Shown: positions 22,808-36,300 of the stretch, in pieces
How positions within the stretch are numbered: position 1 is the stretch's first letter
Layout: each line of letters starts with the position of its first letter
DNA from: Phoronis australis
Lineage: Eukaryota > Phoronida > Phoronidae
DNA: 64,000 bases
NCBI GenBank assembly: GCA_002633005.1
Contig: NMRA01000580.1
Location: 90,603-154,602, forward strand
Direction of reading: 5' to 3'
Translations under genes and position numbers: made by a program
Notes under the pieces: model-generated
Databases searched by the model: none
Told to the model about the DNA's origin: nothing
Seen by the model: the letters and a program-made list of their open reading frames with translations, nothing else

Positions 22808-22813
22808 AATAAA
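22808..22813 (+). terminator. Candidate polyadenylation signal AATAAA
   Basis: A canonical AATAAA lies 93 bases after the stop codon of the FN3/dynein-stalk-like gene, on the same strand. It is the first such hexamer after the stop, giving a short 3' UTR. Confidence 0.5.
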
Positions 22814-24257
22814 AGGTAGTGCGTGAATGTATTAAATGTTTATTCATGTTTACCAACATTATGATAAAGCGTGCGGTTATATTACGTGTGGTCAGTTAAG
22901 GAAAAAATCGTATTCATTTTGAAGACATTGCGAAGGTTTGACTATATAGTATAGTTCCCTTGCTCAGTTCCAAACTTGTGCACCAAGGTTATCTGTTTTT
23001 ATGCTAATGGGACCAGTTTAACGTCATTCGAAATTGAAAAGTAACGCAGTAGAGTAAACACGTTTAATACTCATGCAATAGTTTGACTTCCCTCCACGTT
23101 CGTTGTTATCCAAAAAGCAGATACTTACTAAGTACCACACCCAGTGACAGACGTTCGAGACCCAAGAACCTTGTAATCACACAAGATTTCACGAGATATC
23201 CCCTTATACTACAATATTACAAACAACTAATTCTACGTGACCACAATAATTTCCTTTGCAAAATTCTGGTGTCTATGGAACACAGCTTAGATCTTTTTTG
23301 AACTATCGCGTGTTACGAAATCCTGCGCAATCATGTAGGTCTGCGCAAAATGTACTCGCCGGTTGCCTAGCTTGCCTATAATGTTGTGCATACACGTAAA
23401 TGAGCTATTTGTAGGACTCCGCTGTTTCTGCTGGTTGAGACTATAGTGCCACTCATCAATCTTCAAATGCCAGTTCCTGCATGTCTTTTCCATTTCCAAT
23501 ATTTGGACATCGAAAAATCGTGTTTAGCTGAACCCGGGCAGTCTCTGCAATGACATATTTTTCACGTTCAGGTTTTGAAGATGAATGCTGTTGGCTAAAA
23601 ATGTCATACAAATTAAGCTGCACTGTGACTACAGAAATTACAATAGGCTAATGCCTCGCCTGTTGCAGGAGATGAGAAATAAACGATGCTCCACAGATAT
23701 ATCCACTTGCCTAGTTGAATGTTTTTCGAGAACTATAACATTATAAATCAACAAAACTTCCTTGTTGATCTTTCGACTCTCGGACATTTTTGTTTATACC
23801 TGAAACCCCTCACGGATTTGTGAAGAACTGTTGTATTATTACATCAGCCTTAATGCTTTCCGGTAATATGCAGAAGACTACTATTACATTGTGGTTCATT
23901 AATTTAAAAAACAGAGGGATAAATTCCGATGCCATTGTTTGATTAGGTTGAGTTTAGTAATATATTTTGGCTTTAGACGTCGGCTGGGATGCAAATTCAC
24001 TGTCCATTCGGCCGCAGTTCTTCGTAGTGGGGAATGTATGGAACATGACGTCCTTCATCCATAGGTTTTACAACAGGTTTTGCCTTTTTCCTTAAGTCAT
24101 TAGTATATGCTTCTGTATATCAGTGAAAATTTGCCGGCATTATGAAAGCAGGAAAGGTTTTAAAATGCTGTTAGGTTGAAAACGCTAGTCCAAATTACAA
24201 CAGATTTGTAGGTGGCGCTGAACGCCTGTTCACCAAAGACATGATCGCCGCCTGGTG

Positions 24258-24370
24258 CATGGGCGGCGCACCATAGGGGGCTGGGGGTATAGCCCCACTT
24301 ATTTCAGTGCTGGGTCGCCCATGGAATCCATGGGAGGCGCGTTATAGGAGGCTGGGGGGCTATAGCCCAT
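24258..24370. mobile_element. GC-rich hairpin element, full copy plus partial copy
   Basis: 24258-24323 runs from CATGGGCGGCGCACCATAG to GGTCGCCCATG. A second, right-truncated copy begins at about 24329 (CATGGGAGGCGCGTTATAG) and stops after CTATAGCCCA. Confidence 0.7.
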
Positions 24371-24754
24371 ATGATGGAATAGTGAATTTCAATATGGCGC
24401 GGTAATTTCGAAGTCAGATATTGTCTTGTGAGGGACACTGCTTGGAAAATCTAGCGAATTTATGATAAAGGCAGGTTTTGTGACTATCTGAGATAGCATA
24501 TTTACAGGACGTGGTTCAAACAAGTATATTTCAGTGTATTGTGGAACATATCTAAAGACATAGTGAAGTGGAATTTGACGGATTATCTATGCCTCTGCTG
24601 TGCTTTAAAGTTGTTGGATGAAGAAGTATTCCTATAGCCTAAGGGGTAAACACGGATGTGTGTTGGAGGCAGTGTGAATTTTGATGTGAGAGAAGTAATA
24701 TAATGAAAGATATGGTTGCTGCAGTGCGAAATAATACCTATTTATGACTGGCAT

Positions 24755-25235
24755 CAATCCGCATTATGTCTGACATAAATCCAATTTATGTCAGACAAAA
24801 ATCGGAATCATTTCAGTCATGAATATTCATGTCTGACATAATTCTCGAATAATATCGTTCATATACATTATTCATTAATATCCACCATAATGCTATATAC
24901 ATCAGACGTGAATAACATTAATACCCGCGGCTGTTCTATTTATATTTTGCATAAATTATATTTATGTCTGACATAAATTTTAGGTTGGGTGCGCGCATGT
25001 GGTGAAATTCTGGTTGTTCTTGTGCCGTGCCCCTCCCCCTAACTCAAAATCCTGGATCCGCCCCTACCACCAGGCATTATTTATGCCTGACTTAATTTTG
25101 ATTTATGTCAGATATAATTCACATTTATGTTAGACATAATTCGGATTTATGTCAGACACAATGTGAATTTAAGTGAGACATAATTCTGATTTAGGTTAAA
25201 CATAATTTGGATTAATGTGAGACATAAGTCGGAAT
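24755..25235. repeat. Array of palindromic TATGTCTGACATA units
   Basis: About a dozen variants of ATTTATGTCTGACATAAAT, itself a palindrome, are spread over 480 bases. They are dense at both ends, with unrelated sequence in the middle (about 24985-25070). It looks like a foldback element built of palindromes, interrupted by another repeat fragment. Confidence 0.7.
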
Positions 25236-26639
25236 TATTTTGCTTTGCGCCAACTATAGACGGACATGTTGATGTGTGACTTTCGTAAACAGCAAGCCAA
25301 ACATATAATGGCTTGCAAACAGCAATATTGACAAAATTTATCCTGCCAGCTAGCCTTACTGGTAAACAACAAAAATCCACTCAGTTATGTAGCATGGCCG
25401 GAAACTTTATCAATATAAAAATCGGATAAGGACGCCCTTTAAAGGAAACAATCCACCCACTATAAGCATTTTTTTACAGTGCCGGGTTCAGCGTGACCTC
25501 TCTTTCTAAGGAGGTTAATCTTCTTTTGGTATGCTTTCTCTGACGAGGAAGGCATACAAGTGTCATTTATCTATATGACACAAATCTAAATAACTTATGA
25601 AAGTAACAAAAGGGATACGTTGTTTTTAATCTTTGTGTTCATATATTTTTTACAAACTTGAAATACGCGACTCCAACTGAATTTTTTTATTAATGGTGTA
25701 ATGAATGCATGGGTGATTAGTTTGAGCCAGGTGTAATTTAGTTGATGATGGATTACGTAGGATGATTAGGGAGATATAAGTTAACCTCACTTTCCATATT
25801 TCGCGTGCCCTTCCCGTGAGTGTCAAGCTCTAGAAGTTCGAAACGGTCTAGCGGTAAGCACACTGAAGCTCTTTTCTTAACTTTCAGGATTGGCCGATAG
25901 ATGGCGGTCCAGAGTTGCACACGCGACCCGCTGCTGTACTTCGACTTTGACAACTTCAAACAAGCGCTGTGGGTAAAACCGAAAGTAATTGTCGGGTTAG
26001 TGGTGTGAATTAAAACTGTTTCTGTGTGAAAGTGGGTTTGCAACAGGTTTTTTTGTCTTGTACTTTCCCTCACAACAATTCATTATGTCTTAAATTTGCT
26101 TTTTAGTGTGAAAATATAAAAAACACTGTGCGGTTTTGATTTAATGCAAGTTTTGGAATTATTATTTACAGTATGCCCCCATATGAACACCTTATTTCAT
26201 TGTTTAAGCTTGTTCTATTCCATGTGTAATTTGAAGTTTAGCCTAATTTAAAAGTCAAATTTCATGGAAAGGTGCAAATGTAAATATTGGGTTTTTTATG
26301 ATACCAAAATTGTCCCCCCATAACAATGGTCGCAGCAATATAAACAAGCCTCTTGTGCCCGAGGTCTATTAGGGCCTCAAAAACCTAACTTGGTCCTCTA
26401 TTTAATGCCTCCTAATACGGGGTTTAGATGGTTGTAGCAAAAAATAGAGGCTGGCACATGATGTAATTATTTCCATCCCTTGTAAAAGGACCCGATCCGC
26501 GTCTTTCACCTTGACCTCCAAGGCTGACGGTAGTTTCTGGTGGTCAATAATAGGTGTCGCTAAGACAATCATACTTGTTCGGATTCCGTAAGAAATACCA
26601 ATGCTTTTGAAAATACTAGTTAACCTGACTGCAGTGCTG

Positions 26640-26775
26640 TAGTGGGGCGTAGGCGCATACAGGCGCCGCCAACCACCTTTTGACATTTGAACGTAGCGCC
26701 TACGCACTGTAAGTTACGTTATAGTTGGGCTTAGGCTCACGTAGGCGCAGCCAACCATCTTTTTACATTACGGAA
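26640..26775. repeat. ~70-bp tandem duplication
   Basis: GGGCGTAGGCGCATACAG..CCAACCACCTTTTGACATT is followed by GGGCTTAGGCTCACGTAGGC..CCAACCATCTTTTTACATT. The two imperfect copies lie head to tail. Confidence 0.55.
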
Positions 26776-29139
26776 GACTTCCTTGCAGTACAACTGAATG
26801 TGAGCATGGATTCAGCGAAATGAACCTGATAGTCAACCGACTCCCAAAGGACCCCGAGGACACACCCCACGGGCGACTGAAAACGCCGCCAACATATCGT
26901 TCCTGGGCGTTACGTGCCTACTTTCTTTTATTATTGTGTTTGGGCCCCTTCAGAGAAGTAAGGTGCTTGGAATGCACGCAGACCTTCTTCTTTGACTTTC
27001 TATGTGTGGATGGGCCCCCTTTCTGCGACATCCTAGATTCGCCACGACAGACTCGAAGTATAATACCCGGCCACTCGTGAGTCAAAAATAGGCCTACATG
27101 TTTGTGAAGTTTTGCTTATTCAAAGCATTTTTAAAATTCAGTGCTCAAGGTGGGCTTTGGGCGCCTACTTACCTCTAATTTTACCACTACAGCACTGCCT
27201 GACTGTGAACAGTCGACAAAGTGATTGCACCCACAAGACAAAGCTAGGTACATTAATTGTTCTTTTTTGGGCGGTATATGTTTGTGAACCGTACTCATTG
27301 ACGAATGCGTATTCCCAACCTTTTGATTTGGTCTTCTGCGCGGATTTGACACTTTCGGAATTATTGCACATTTTTGTCACTGTTTGGAGTAGTTGATAAG
27401 CACCAGGGTTACAAGGTAAGCACGGGAATTGCAGTAGCAAAGGTGGACCCATGGGAGGCCGGGGGTTCGCTCGCCTTTATTGCCTCTCAATAAGTGATCT
27501 TTGACCCCCACTGTATAAAAAGTCACCAAAACGCTGTTATGTAAAGGACACGTGTGGTGTGGAAATCTTTGAGTGTTTATATTAGGAAATGCCGCCTCAG
27601 AAGGACGTCATATCTGGGCTAGCATTTTGGAACAAATCTAATAAAAAGTTGTTTTTCAACAACATGTTTTCGAGCATCCTTTGATTTTTCTTCACCGGTT
27701 TCTCAAACGTCTCGTAGACGCACCTGTCTACCCCGCGGGGGGTCTGTGACCACCAATTAAGATTTCTGAAATTTTCGCCAATCAAAACTGATTTATAGTA
27801 ATTCAATTTCTTCCAAAAACTTTCCCTCGGCTGCGGGAATTCCGCGTCTCGACTGAAAATTTAGTCAGCGTTCATTCGTATAATTCATATATAACAAGAT
27901 AAACGAGTTAATACCGTTAAAGGGGTTTGGTTTGAATTAGCGATGTGCCCTCTCTCATTGTTTTTTCCTTTGATATTGAAACACCTGCCCGTCCGGAATG
28001 ACCTCTGCCACCAAATCTGCTCAAAAGATTTTTTTCACTTTTGCCGTGCACAAACAACGTATTTTGTGACAAAAGTAGCGTAACTTTTCATTGAGTGCAA
28101 CAAGCATTTGTATCAGTTGGCCTACAATGTAACAGTGGATGGTAACAATAATGTATAAAAACAAACTAATAAAATCAATTACATTTTAACCAACAGTTCT
28201 TATATTCATGTAACTAATTTTTGAAAAATGACCTGTAAAATATTTATTATGTAAAACTCAAATCGTTCAGCCCATGCCACTGATCGCCCCGTACTTGCAA
28301 CCATGCGTAGCAGCGTAACATTTAATTTTTAAAGCGACACTATGGTATGTAATGGCGTTTCGCAACATTAGGTAGCGACAAAGTCAGTATAGACGCAAAA
28401 TACAAACGCTTGTATACGTGAATAATTGAGATACCCAAGCTAAAATATCGGGGCATCATTAGCGTACATGTAACTGCTTATTCGTGAATTTGCACGTTTG
28501 TGAACCAGTTCTCAGTGGAACTCAGTAAGAGATGAATAGTTTGAATGACTGCAGTGTTTGTCATTCTTAAATGAACTCTTTTAAATGTTAAAACATTTCA
28601 CTTGTATTTACTTGGTGTGGCTTAGTGTGATCCACCAATCGGCCGGAACAACTCTTGCTCATTAAGACGCATTTATTTTTTTAGACCATCCAATGCACGC
28701 TTGACTTTTCCCGCTATCTGTTTTGAGTTAAAAAGACAAATTTTGGACGTGTTTCCTAAACAAATACGGCGACATGATACGCCATTTATACAGGTATCCG
28801 TTGACAAGTTAATTTCTAGGCTAATCGACACCACCTTTGCGGGTTTACTTCCATGCATGATCAGTCAGCACGAGCGCTGATATTTCTGGTACGCAAGTTA
28901 ACGTATGCGACCTACTGTGACAAACGGAGATTCTAAGGTGTTTCACGTTTTAGAGTCGGAATGAGCAAGCTTGAATATCGAAAGTAAATAGTCGGAGGAT
29001 GTGTGTGGTCCTACAGTGTTCAGGTTAACGTTCGTAATAACTGATTTCCAGAGGCTAAAAATATGAAACACCCTAAAGACCGCAGAAAGTTAGGCAGGCA
29101 GGGGCGTACATGCAGTTAAAAACTTAAGGTAGATATATC

Positions 29140-29480
29140 ATGGAAGGATAGAGGGAGGGAGGGAGGNATATTGATATGTAGGCAGGCACGCGAGTTGAAG
29201 GTAGATGTGTTGTTAGGTAGGTAGGTAGGTAGGTAGGTAGATAGGTTGGTAGGTAGGTAGGTAGGTAGGTAGGTAGGTAGGTAGGTAGGTAGGTAGGTTG
29301 GTAGGTAGAAAGGTAGGTAGGTAGGTAGGAAGGAAGATAATTAGGTAGGAAGGTACATTATAGATAGATAGATAAATAAATACATAGATAGATAGATATA
29401 TTGATAAATATAGATATATAGAGGTAGATAGATAGATAAGTAGGTGGGTTGGCTGGTGGATGGGTGGATGGGTAGGTAGC
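29140..29480. repeat. Tetranucleotide tract (GGTA)n, shifting to (GATA)n and (GGAT)n
   Basis: A run of GTAG repeats, interrupted by single changes, passes into TAGA and then GGAT-type repeats. One N is present near 29167. Array length may be misassembled. Confidence 0.95.
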
Positions 29481-29955
29481 TAGATGGATATCAAGATAGA
29501 CAAACAGACGGCAAGTAGCTAGATGAAAATTTTTGTTAAAGTAACATATTCCACAATGTAATAATCATTTAATTTCATATAAAGGTACCCAGCCCTGTGC
29601 AGTCTTAGAAATCACTACATACAGATGACAAACACTGAGCAAAGTAATAAAACACGCGGTAAAATTAGTAGAAATACATGATGGAGTGTCGTTGTTAAAA
29701 ATCGAATTAACTAATCTATTACATAGTCAATATCAGCATATATTATATTTCTGTAAATTGCTGCAGTTTCTCTTATTGGAAATTTTATATTAAAATGAAA
29801 ACTGAAGCTCGTCTTCAGCCTGACGATTACACAAAATATGTAGTTGTTGGTTCCGGTGAATTTCTGCAATATTTCCAAATTTTCGTCTGGATTTCAAATA
29901 AAATAAAAATGTCTAACGAAAATACTCGTTACTTAAAATGTTGTTATGCACGGAA

Positions 29956-30109
29956 AACAGCTTATTATTTAAAATGACTTATTCTTATTAAAATGACATA
30001 AGCAAAAAATTGAATTTCGAGGCCCCCTATATTAATATAGGAGTCCGAAATTCAATTTTTTGCTTATGTCATTTTAATAAGAATAAGTCATTTTAAATAA
30101 TAAGCTGTT
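29956..30109. mobile_element. 154-bp near-perfect AT-rich palindrome
   Basis: The left arm begins AACAGCTTATTATTTAAAAT and the right arm ends ATTTTAAATAATAAGCTGTT. The arms (about 64 bases each) match almost fully up to GAATTTCG / CGAAATTC. The centre contains a second palindrome (CCTATATTAATATAGG). It could be a MITE or a hairpin-forming site. Confidence 0.85.
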
Positions 30110-30187
30110 GGAAGTAATATTTTTCAATAAAATAATTTTAAATAAAGTAAAATTAAATGAAATTCTAATACTATGGCGTGTGGGTTT

Positions 30188-30343
30188 GTCATGCAAGGCC
30201 TCCATTCATTCGCTCTATTACACTGTCGTGCAAGGCCTCCATTCATTTGCTCTATTACACTGTCATGCAAGGCCTCCATTCATTCGCTCTATTACACTGT
30301 CGTGCAAGGCCTCCATTCATTCGCTCTATTACACTGTCGTGCA
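30188..30343. repeat. 37-bp minisatellite, four copies
   Basis: TGCAAGGCCTCCATTCATTC followed by GCTCTATTACACTGTCG recurs at 30193, 30230, 30267 and 30304 with only one or two changes, and ends in a fifth stub. It begins about 80 bases after the 154-bp palindrome. Confidence 0.95.
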
Positions 30344-33300
30344 TGATAAATCTGAGTGGAAGATCATTAACTTGTCAATTTAGAGAACACTCAAAATTTT
30401 AGTTTTAAACAAGGTGTTAATTTTTTGTTAGTTGATTGCAAGGCGATCGCCGTGTTGTTAGCCTTTCCAATTACATCCTAAAACCATTTATTCGTATTTT
30501 GAAACCCAGTTAAATGTGTAATTACTCTCACTCAATTAAAGTGGGCAAACACACGTGGTTTTGCTTTTCCACTTTTAGTTACGCGGTTTCACTTGGTTTT
30601 GAGCAGTCAAAACACGCATTTTCACAAGTGGATACAGTGTGCACTGGGAATAGAGGGGTTATGAATACAACGATGGTCCTCATTACAGACCTAATTGAAA
30701 CCAGTGTTGAGCGGACATTATTAATCAAGCTTTATTGACGTCCAACAGTGAACACTGTTTACTAATCTTAATATTGGTCAATTGACAGAGTGGAACGAAC
30801 CCAAGTGATTCAATCTGGGTCACCTCACGTGGGCCTTCCAAACCGGTGCTCATTGCATTTCTCTTTGGGCCGGCAATGATTCGTGACCTTCCTTCACACC
30901 CGGCGCACGGCCGCAGTTGTTTCGTCTGGTGGTCATTTTGATGAAAATTGACCTAGGCTGCCTCGTTCATCCCAAAATCTTGTGTGAGTACACTACGGTC
31001 AAATGGCACGAAAAGTGTACAACTCATTTCCACTGCTTGAGATTCTTTCCCGGCCACGAAGACTTAAAGGGACAATGACGCTAAACCCACGCCTTCGGTC
31101 AAAAAACAACTTATGATTTAGACCACTAGGATTATAAAATCGGCTCCATCAGAAAAAAATGCCTACGTTTGAGATTAACCGACAGGTAGTTATTGCTTCA
31201 AGTCATACCTACTGAAATGTTTGCCACAGCGGGTTAGTTTCAGTCAAGGCCTTCAGAGAGAAATTCCAGGCAATTTAATGTAGCCACGATTCAGACTAAG
31301 GATTACAACGTGACGCCGAAGCTTCTGAAGCTGAAGATGACGTTCTAACCCCATAATATGTATTTTTGTGACTTTAAACGTGATTTTTCACTACATAGAC
31401 TACCGCTACTCGGCGAACGCTGCTAAACAATTTTAGTTACAATACACCGCAGCATGTTCCGAGAATATTTTAAAGCCATTCTGATTTCCCCTACGCCTAT
31501 GGTTGTTTGACAGCTTATGCAAAGTAACATGTCCCCATGAATAAGTGTTTATGTGTACGACCAAGTGTTCCGTGCAACATACTGTCAGTGTGTTGTCGGC
31601 ATGGTTGTACGTATGGGCAACACATGGAGTGCTCAACATCTGTTGACGCTGGCTGTTGGCCTTGACTGGCAGGACGTACTTACTGAGAAAGCAATCAACG
31701 TTGCTGTCTAATACAGGACGGTCTTGCGTTTGCCAGTTTTACGTCTGAGGTTTTACACTACATTTGAACTAGGACCCAATACAATTTAACTGCCGTTCTA
31801 TGAATAGTTGTCTTTGGTCGATAGTGGCGGTCTTCAAACTATCGCCCATCTTCGCGGAAGAAAAGGTGATTTAGTTGAACTTCTGTCGCTTTTATGGTTT
31901 CATTTCACTCTCTTCAATGAATAGGAATGTTCGGAAATCCAGAGTCCTTGACGTGGTTGTCTTGTTGCTTTTATCTTACGATCGGCCAGTTTTTAATTGC
32001 AGAGTAAAAGTCCTCTGGGACTGAAAGAAACACTTCCCCAAACTTTTGAGCCGTACAAACGCAAAGTATTTCGACGGAGAGAGCATTCAGAACCGGCTGA
32101 TGAATGAGTATAACCTTTGACACATTTGTAGGTTATATAAGCAATTGCAGACTTCCAAACTGTATTTCTTAAAAGGAAATCGACTTTGCAACTAGTCTTC
32201 AGACTTTAAAAAGTGACCTGATTTTTCATGTCCGAATTCGGCAAAGTTACGTCAGGATATGATTATTCCTGTAGTGCGACTGTGAATTCCAGTTACTAAG
32301 TGTAAGCGTCGGCTTGTCTTTACTTACATCTAAACGCTTTCCTTGTCTCTGTGGCTGCACATTTAACATGCAATTGGCAGTTTTGAAAACTGGTATTTTA
32401 AAGACCAAGGTGAAAGGATAACTGATGCATTTTTGTGGCGTCAGCCAGATTACATTAAATCAAGTGATATAACCACCAATATAATCCCAAACATACCCAA
32501 AGTTCTATCTAATAACTCCTTTGCCTAGCTATCAGATAATTAAAGAAAGCCAGTCTCATTAAAAACTTAACGAAGGAAGTTAGGGATATAAAATTGTCGG
32601 ATTAGACTTAACATTCTCCAGCTGCTTCTTAATTTTGCTAGTTAAATTTTCTCAATGGGACGCCGGCTGCACTTGGAGCCCGTTCACATGCACCTGTCTC
32701 CTCACGCATATCAGTGGGTTTCGTTATGTGACGTAATTGAATATAAAGTGAATAAATGACGGAGAACGTGGACGCGTTCCTTCACTATAGATGCTCGCCA
32801 GCCACAACTGGTGAGATCACGTGATTCGCTTATCCATACATGGCGATATGTATTGAAGATTTGAAAGATCTTGCGAAACTCTTTCTGATCGCAGGCCCTT
32901 CTATACATAGTCTCCTTGGTTATTACACTTATTAGACAAATAATCCTGTTCTGAAGTAAATATAGGAAGAATTGCTGCAGATTGCCCTCGGTCATCATCA
33001 GTCTTCGCCGCCAGGTGTAATGACTTTCGCCGCCATATAGATGTTGTTAGCTTCAAGGTAGATCTACAACTCCTACTCAGCAAAGTGATTCAAGATAGTT
33101 TTTCTTGGTGAAGGGGAGCTGTTCCTCCACTTTCTCCAATGCCTCAGTGGCCTGACTATCACAAGTTTGGTCCATAATGTTTGATGAGCAAAATCGGTAT
33201 CAATAAGTGCACAGGTACCTTAAGTGATAAAAAGGTACGTGACTAAATCATCACATTGAACGATACCTTAGATATGCCTGGAAGTACTCGGCGCAATGCA

Positions 33301-36300
33301 ATTCGCGAAGGAAGGTTTCGTGAAATGCTGGCCGATGCTGAGCGCCGATAGTGCTGGTTTTCTGGATGCAAAAATGCCGGCTGCAGATGCTGCCTATTAA
33401 AAATTGAAAAAATCCGACATTTACAACCGTTCTCACTCCGTTTGTATAATGCCCGCCTCCACGGCGTTATGTTGTGGCCCGCCCATGCCGTATATTTACC
33501 ACCGACCAGCTGTGATGTTGTAGTGACACACATCAATTCGCGCCAACGGTAATTGCAAAGCAAGAATGTGATCTTATCTCCTAAATGGCGTACAAATTTG
33601 TTTTTACTTTTGTAAAGTTCTCCAAGAACGTGGCTCGCTTCTGTCAGGTGCGGTTGGATGGTAAACATGCGTTAAATGTTTACGACACATTTAAATAAAC
33701 GCCACATAAACAATTGTCATTTGAATGTTCACGCAGCCGTTTAAATTTTCAATCTGTTGGTTGTCGTACTTGCCTCATGTTTAATCAACACATAGCGAAC
33801 ATCATAAAACTTGATTCTCCATGACCCATATGCCAAGTTCAATTCATTACAACCATTCGTTATTTAATACACAAAAGCTTGCTCATGATATCCGTGATAT
33901 CTCATTCAGGAGCACTGGATAAGTTGCCGTAATGAGGAGGGCCCATGAGGAGGACCCATTTGACAGTTCCAAGATATTTCGCCTAAGCTACAAGAGCGAC
34001 AATGTACTGTACATTGTGTTTTTGTTGTAACTCCGTATACGAGATATGTGCAAAAAGTTGTACTTATGATGAAAGAGTGCTTTGAAATGTCAGATTCCAT
34101 AAAGGTGAACAAACGAAGCTCTGCAGGACGGCGGAAGCTCAATCGTCAGGGTTTGACAGTGTGTAAAAAATCTTGTCTCTTGGTGGTGTAAAGGATATTA
34201 CAAACAACCACTACTTGAACCTTTTAAAATGTTCAAACCTGTGACGTCATGTTCACGTGTCTCGAATGAATTTTTGCGCACTTGACACGCACGAGTCCTG
34301 TAACTAAATAATTGAAACAAGGTCGTGCACTGCGTATATTATAGGACATGGGCTGCGTTCTGCGAGAGGTTCGCGAAACACAAGCTTGCGGCGAGCAACG
34401 TTCACTTATAGAAACGAAGCCGTGTTTGTTCTTCCAAAATTCAACTGAACTTTCCAGCCCCATCGACTAAGCGCCTGAGTGAGATCCACTCCCGTGATTT
34501 TGCGTGGTCTTGCGTGACTTCACCAAATTCACAAAAAAACTCGCCCTAATGGAACGCACTCATAGACCAAAGACCCTCACGATAACACCAAGCGTGATTA
34601 CTCTCTTCACTTGAAATGCCTAGTGAAATTTTGCGACAAACTTACGCGATTTACGTTTCGAGAGATTTTTACCTTTACGGAACGCGACCCAGGATTGACA
34701 TTACTTACTGCTTACTGCGCTATTGTGAGGCAAATATACGATGGAGCGTAATCAAATATGCAGCAACTTACTCCAATCGTTCTCTTCACGTCACGGAACC
34801 GAAAATCGCAGAAATGAGACGGTTTCAATTCTTCAGAAAGATCCAATCATTTTCTTCAACGCCAGGAGAATAATTGTAACTAACTGAAAAGGTTTAATTT
34901 ACATTTTTCTCCAGAACTTCACCTGTGTGAATGATATTGTATTGCTGTTATCTACAAAAAAACTGGTGAAGAAACCATTCTGTTAGGAATGCAGCAAAGC
35001 GCATGATTTGAAATTGTTGAAGCAGCTAGTTAATAATCCAGAAACAATTGCAAGTACAAACCAATATGTCTGAACTTTGATAAGAAATACTGCATGTATT
35101 CTTTAGTTTTGTGATAACTTTAGATTAGTAGTTTCTTGTAACAAGTCAATGGTCACTTAAATAACTTTTAGGAAAACTTTCACAACAAGCAATGCAAACC
35201 TTTGAGTAATGATAAAAATTCTTACTGTTCAAGTGAGAGGCCAGGTAGCGGCATTTTATCACGGTTATCAGTAAAAGTTGACAAAGCACGCAAACACATA
35301 CTCGAGTTGATCAATTCATGTCTTGCCCATCAGTCCAAACGATAACACAATTACACAAATGCTAACCTTAAACAAGAACAACTATGCGTTTTATCTTTGA
35401 AAACTTACGATGTATCTGACTAACAAGTTACCAGGTCTACGTGCGTAAACACGCGTATGGCAACACTGTGTACATGTACATAAAATGGCAATGACATGAA
35501 ATTGTCATACTGGATTTATGCTGTGAGAAAGGTCTGGCAACTTTAACATTTCTTTAATGTGTGTTCATGCAATTCTGTTTTGTACACTGGGTCAGTAGGA
35601 CACATTTTTCATTGAATGTGACCAACTACGCAATTCACGTGATCATGAAGCCAAATGTTGAATTTTAACAGAACAATGAAAAATAAAAATGTAAATGCTG
35701 GTTAAAATGCGGTGCACGAATTGTGTGAGTAAAAATTGAGTGTGCTAAAAATTTAATGAACGAGCTGCCATCGAAACTGGTGGGAATTCGATGAGAAACA
35801 CGAGACATCCTATCGAACAGTTCCTTTTCTAATTAGCAAATCCAGTTCGCATAACCATGAGAAATTCCCTGCAGGGTTCTCAATCAGTGGGTAAAGTTAT
35901 GTTTGTTTATTCCTGAACACATTAGGATGTTCATTAATACTATAAACAGATCAGTTTTAGAGGTAGCCGGAAATTCGTTTTAATCTTGGCACGTGGCCGG
36001 GCTACCTGCAAGCCTTCCTGTTCTGGCAGTCGTCAAAACTGGCTTTATGTAATCTCTGCACTTGGCTCGCTGTTCTAATTAGTTTAATTAATCAGCACAA
36101 ACAGATCGGATCCAATCCCACCATGCACCTGTGTGTAACTCGTCAATCAAATGTTGGGACGGAGCCGTCACTCAAGACCTGGACACGGCGTTTTTAGTTC
36201 ATACAGGATTCTGTAAGGAGTTATCAAGAAAGCTCTTTAAAAATGCAATAAACTGGTTTTGCATATAGTGATATTCTGCCTTTCTCAGTTTGGTGTTTTG

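Noticed and set aside
30108-30402. Open frames with repeated SIHSLYYTV or PPFIRSITL
   Set aside because: Produced by the 37-bp minisatellite; the repeat shifts frame each unit and the two overlapping frames are equally open.
33243-33668. 141-residue minus-strand open frame
   Set aside because: No recognisable domain, no acceptor or donor context, and composition like the surrounding non-coding DNA. It may be a chance frame or a transposon remnant.
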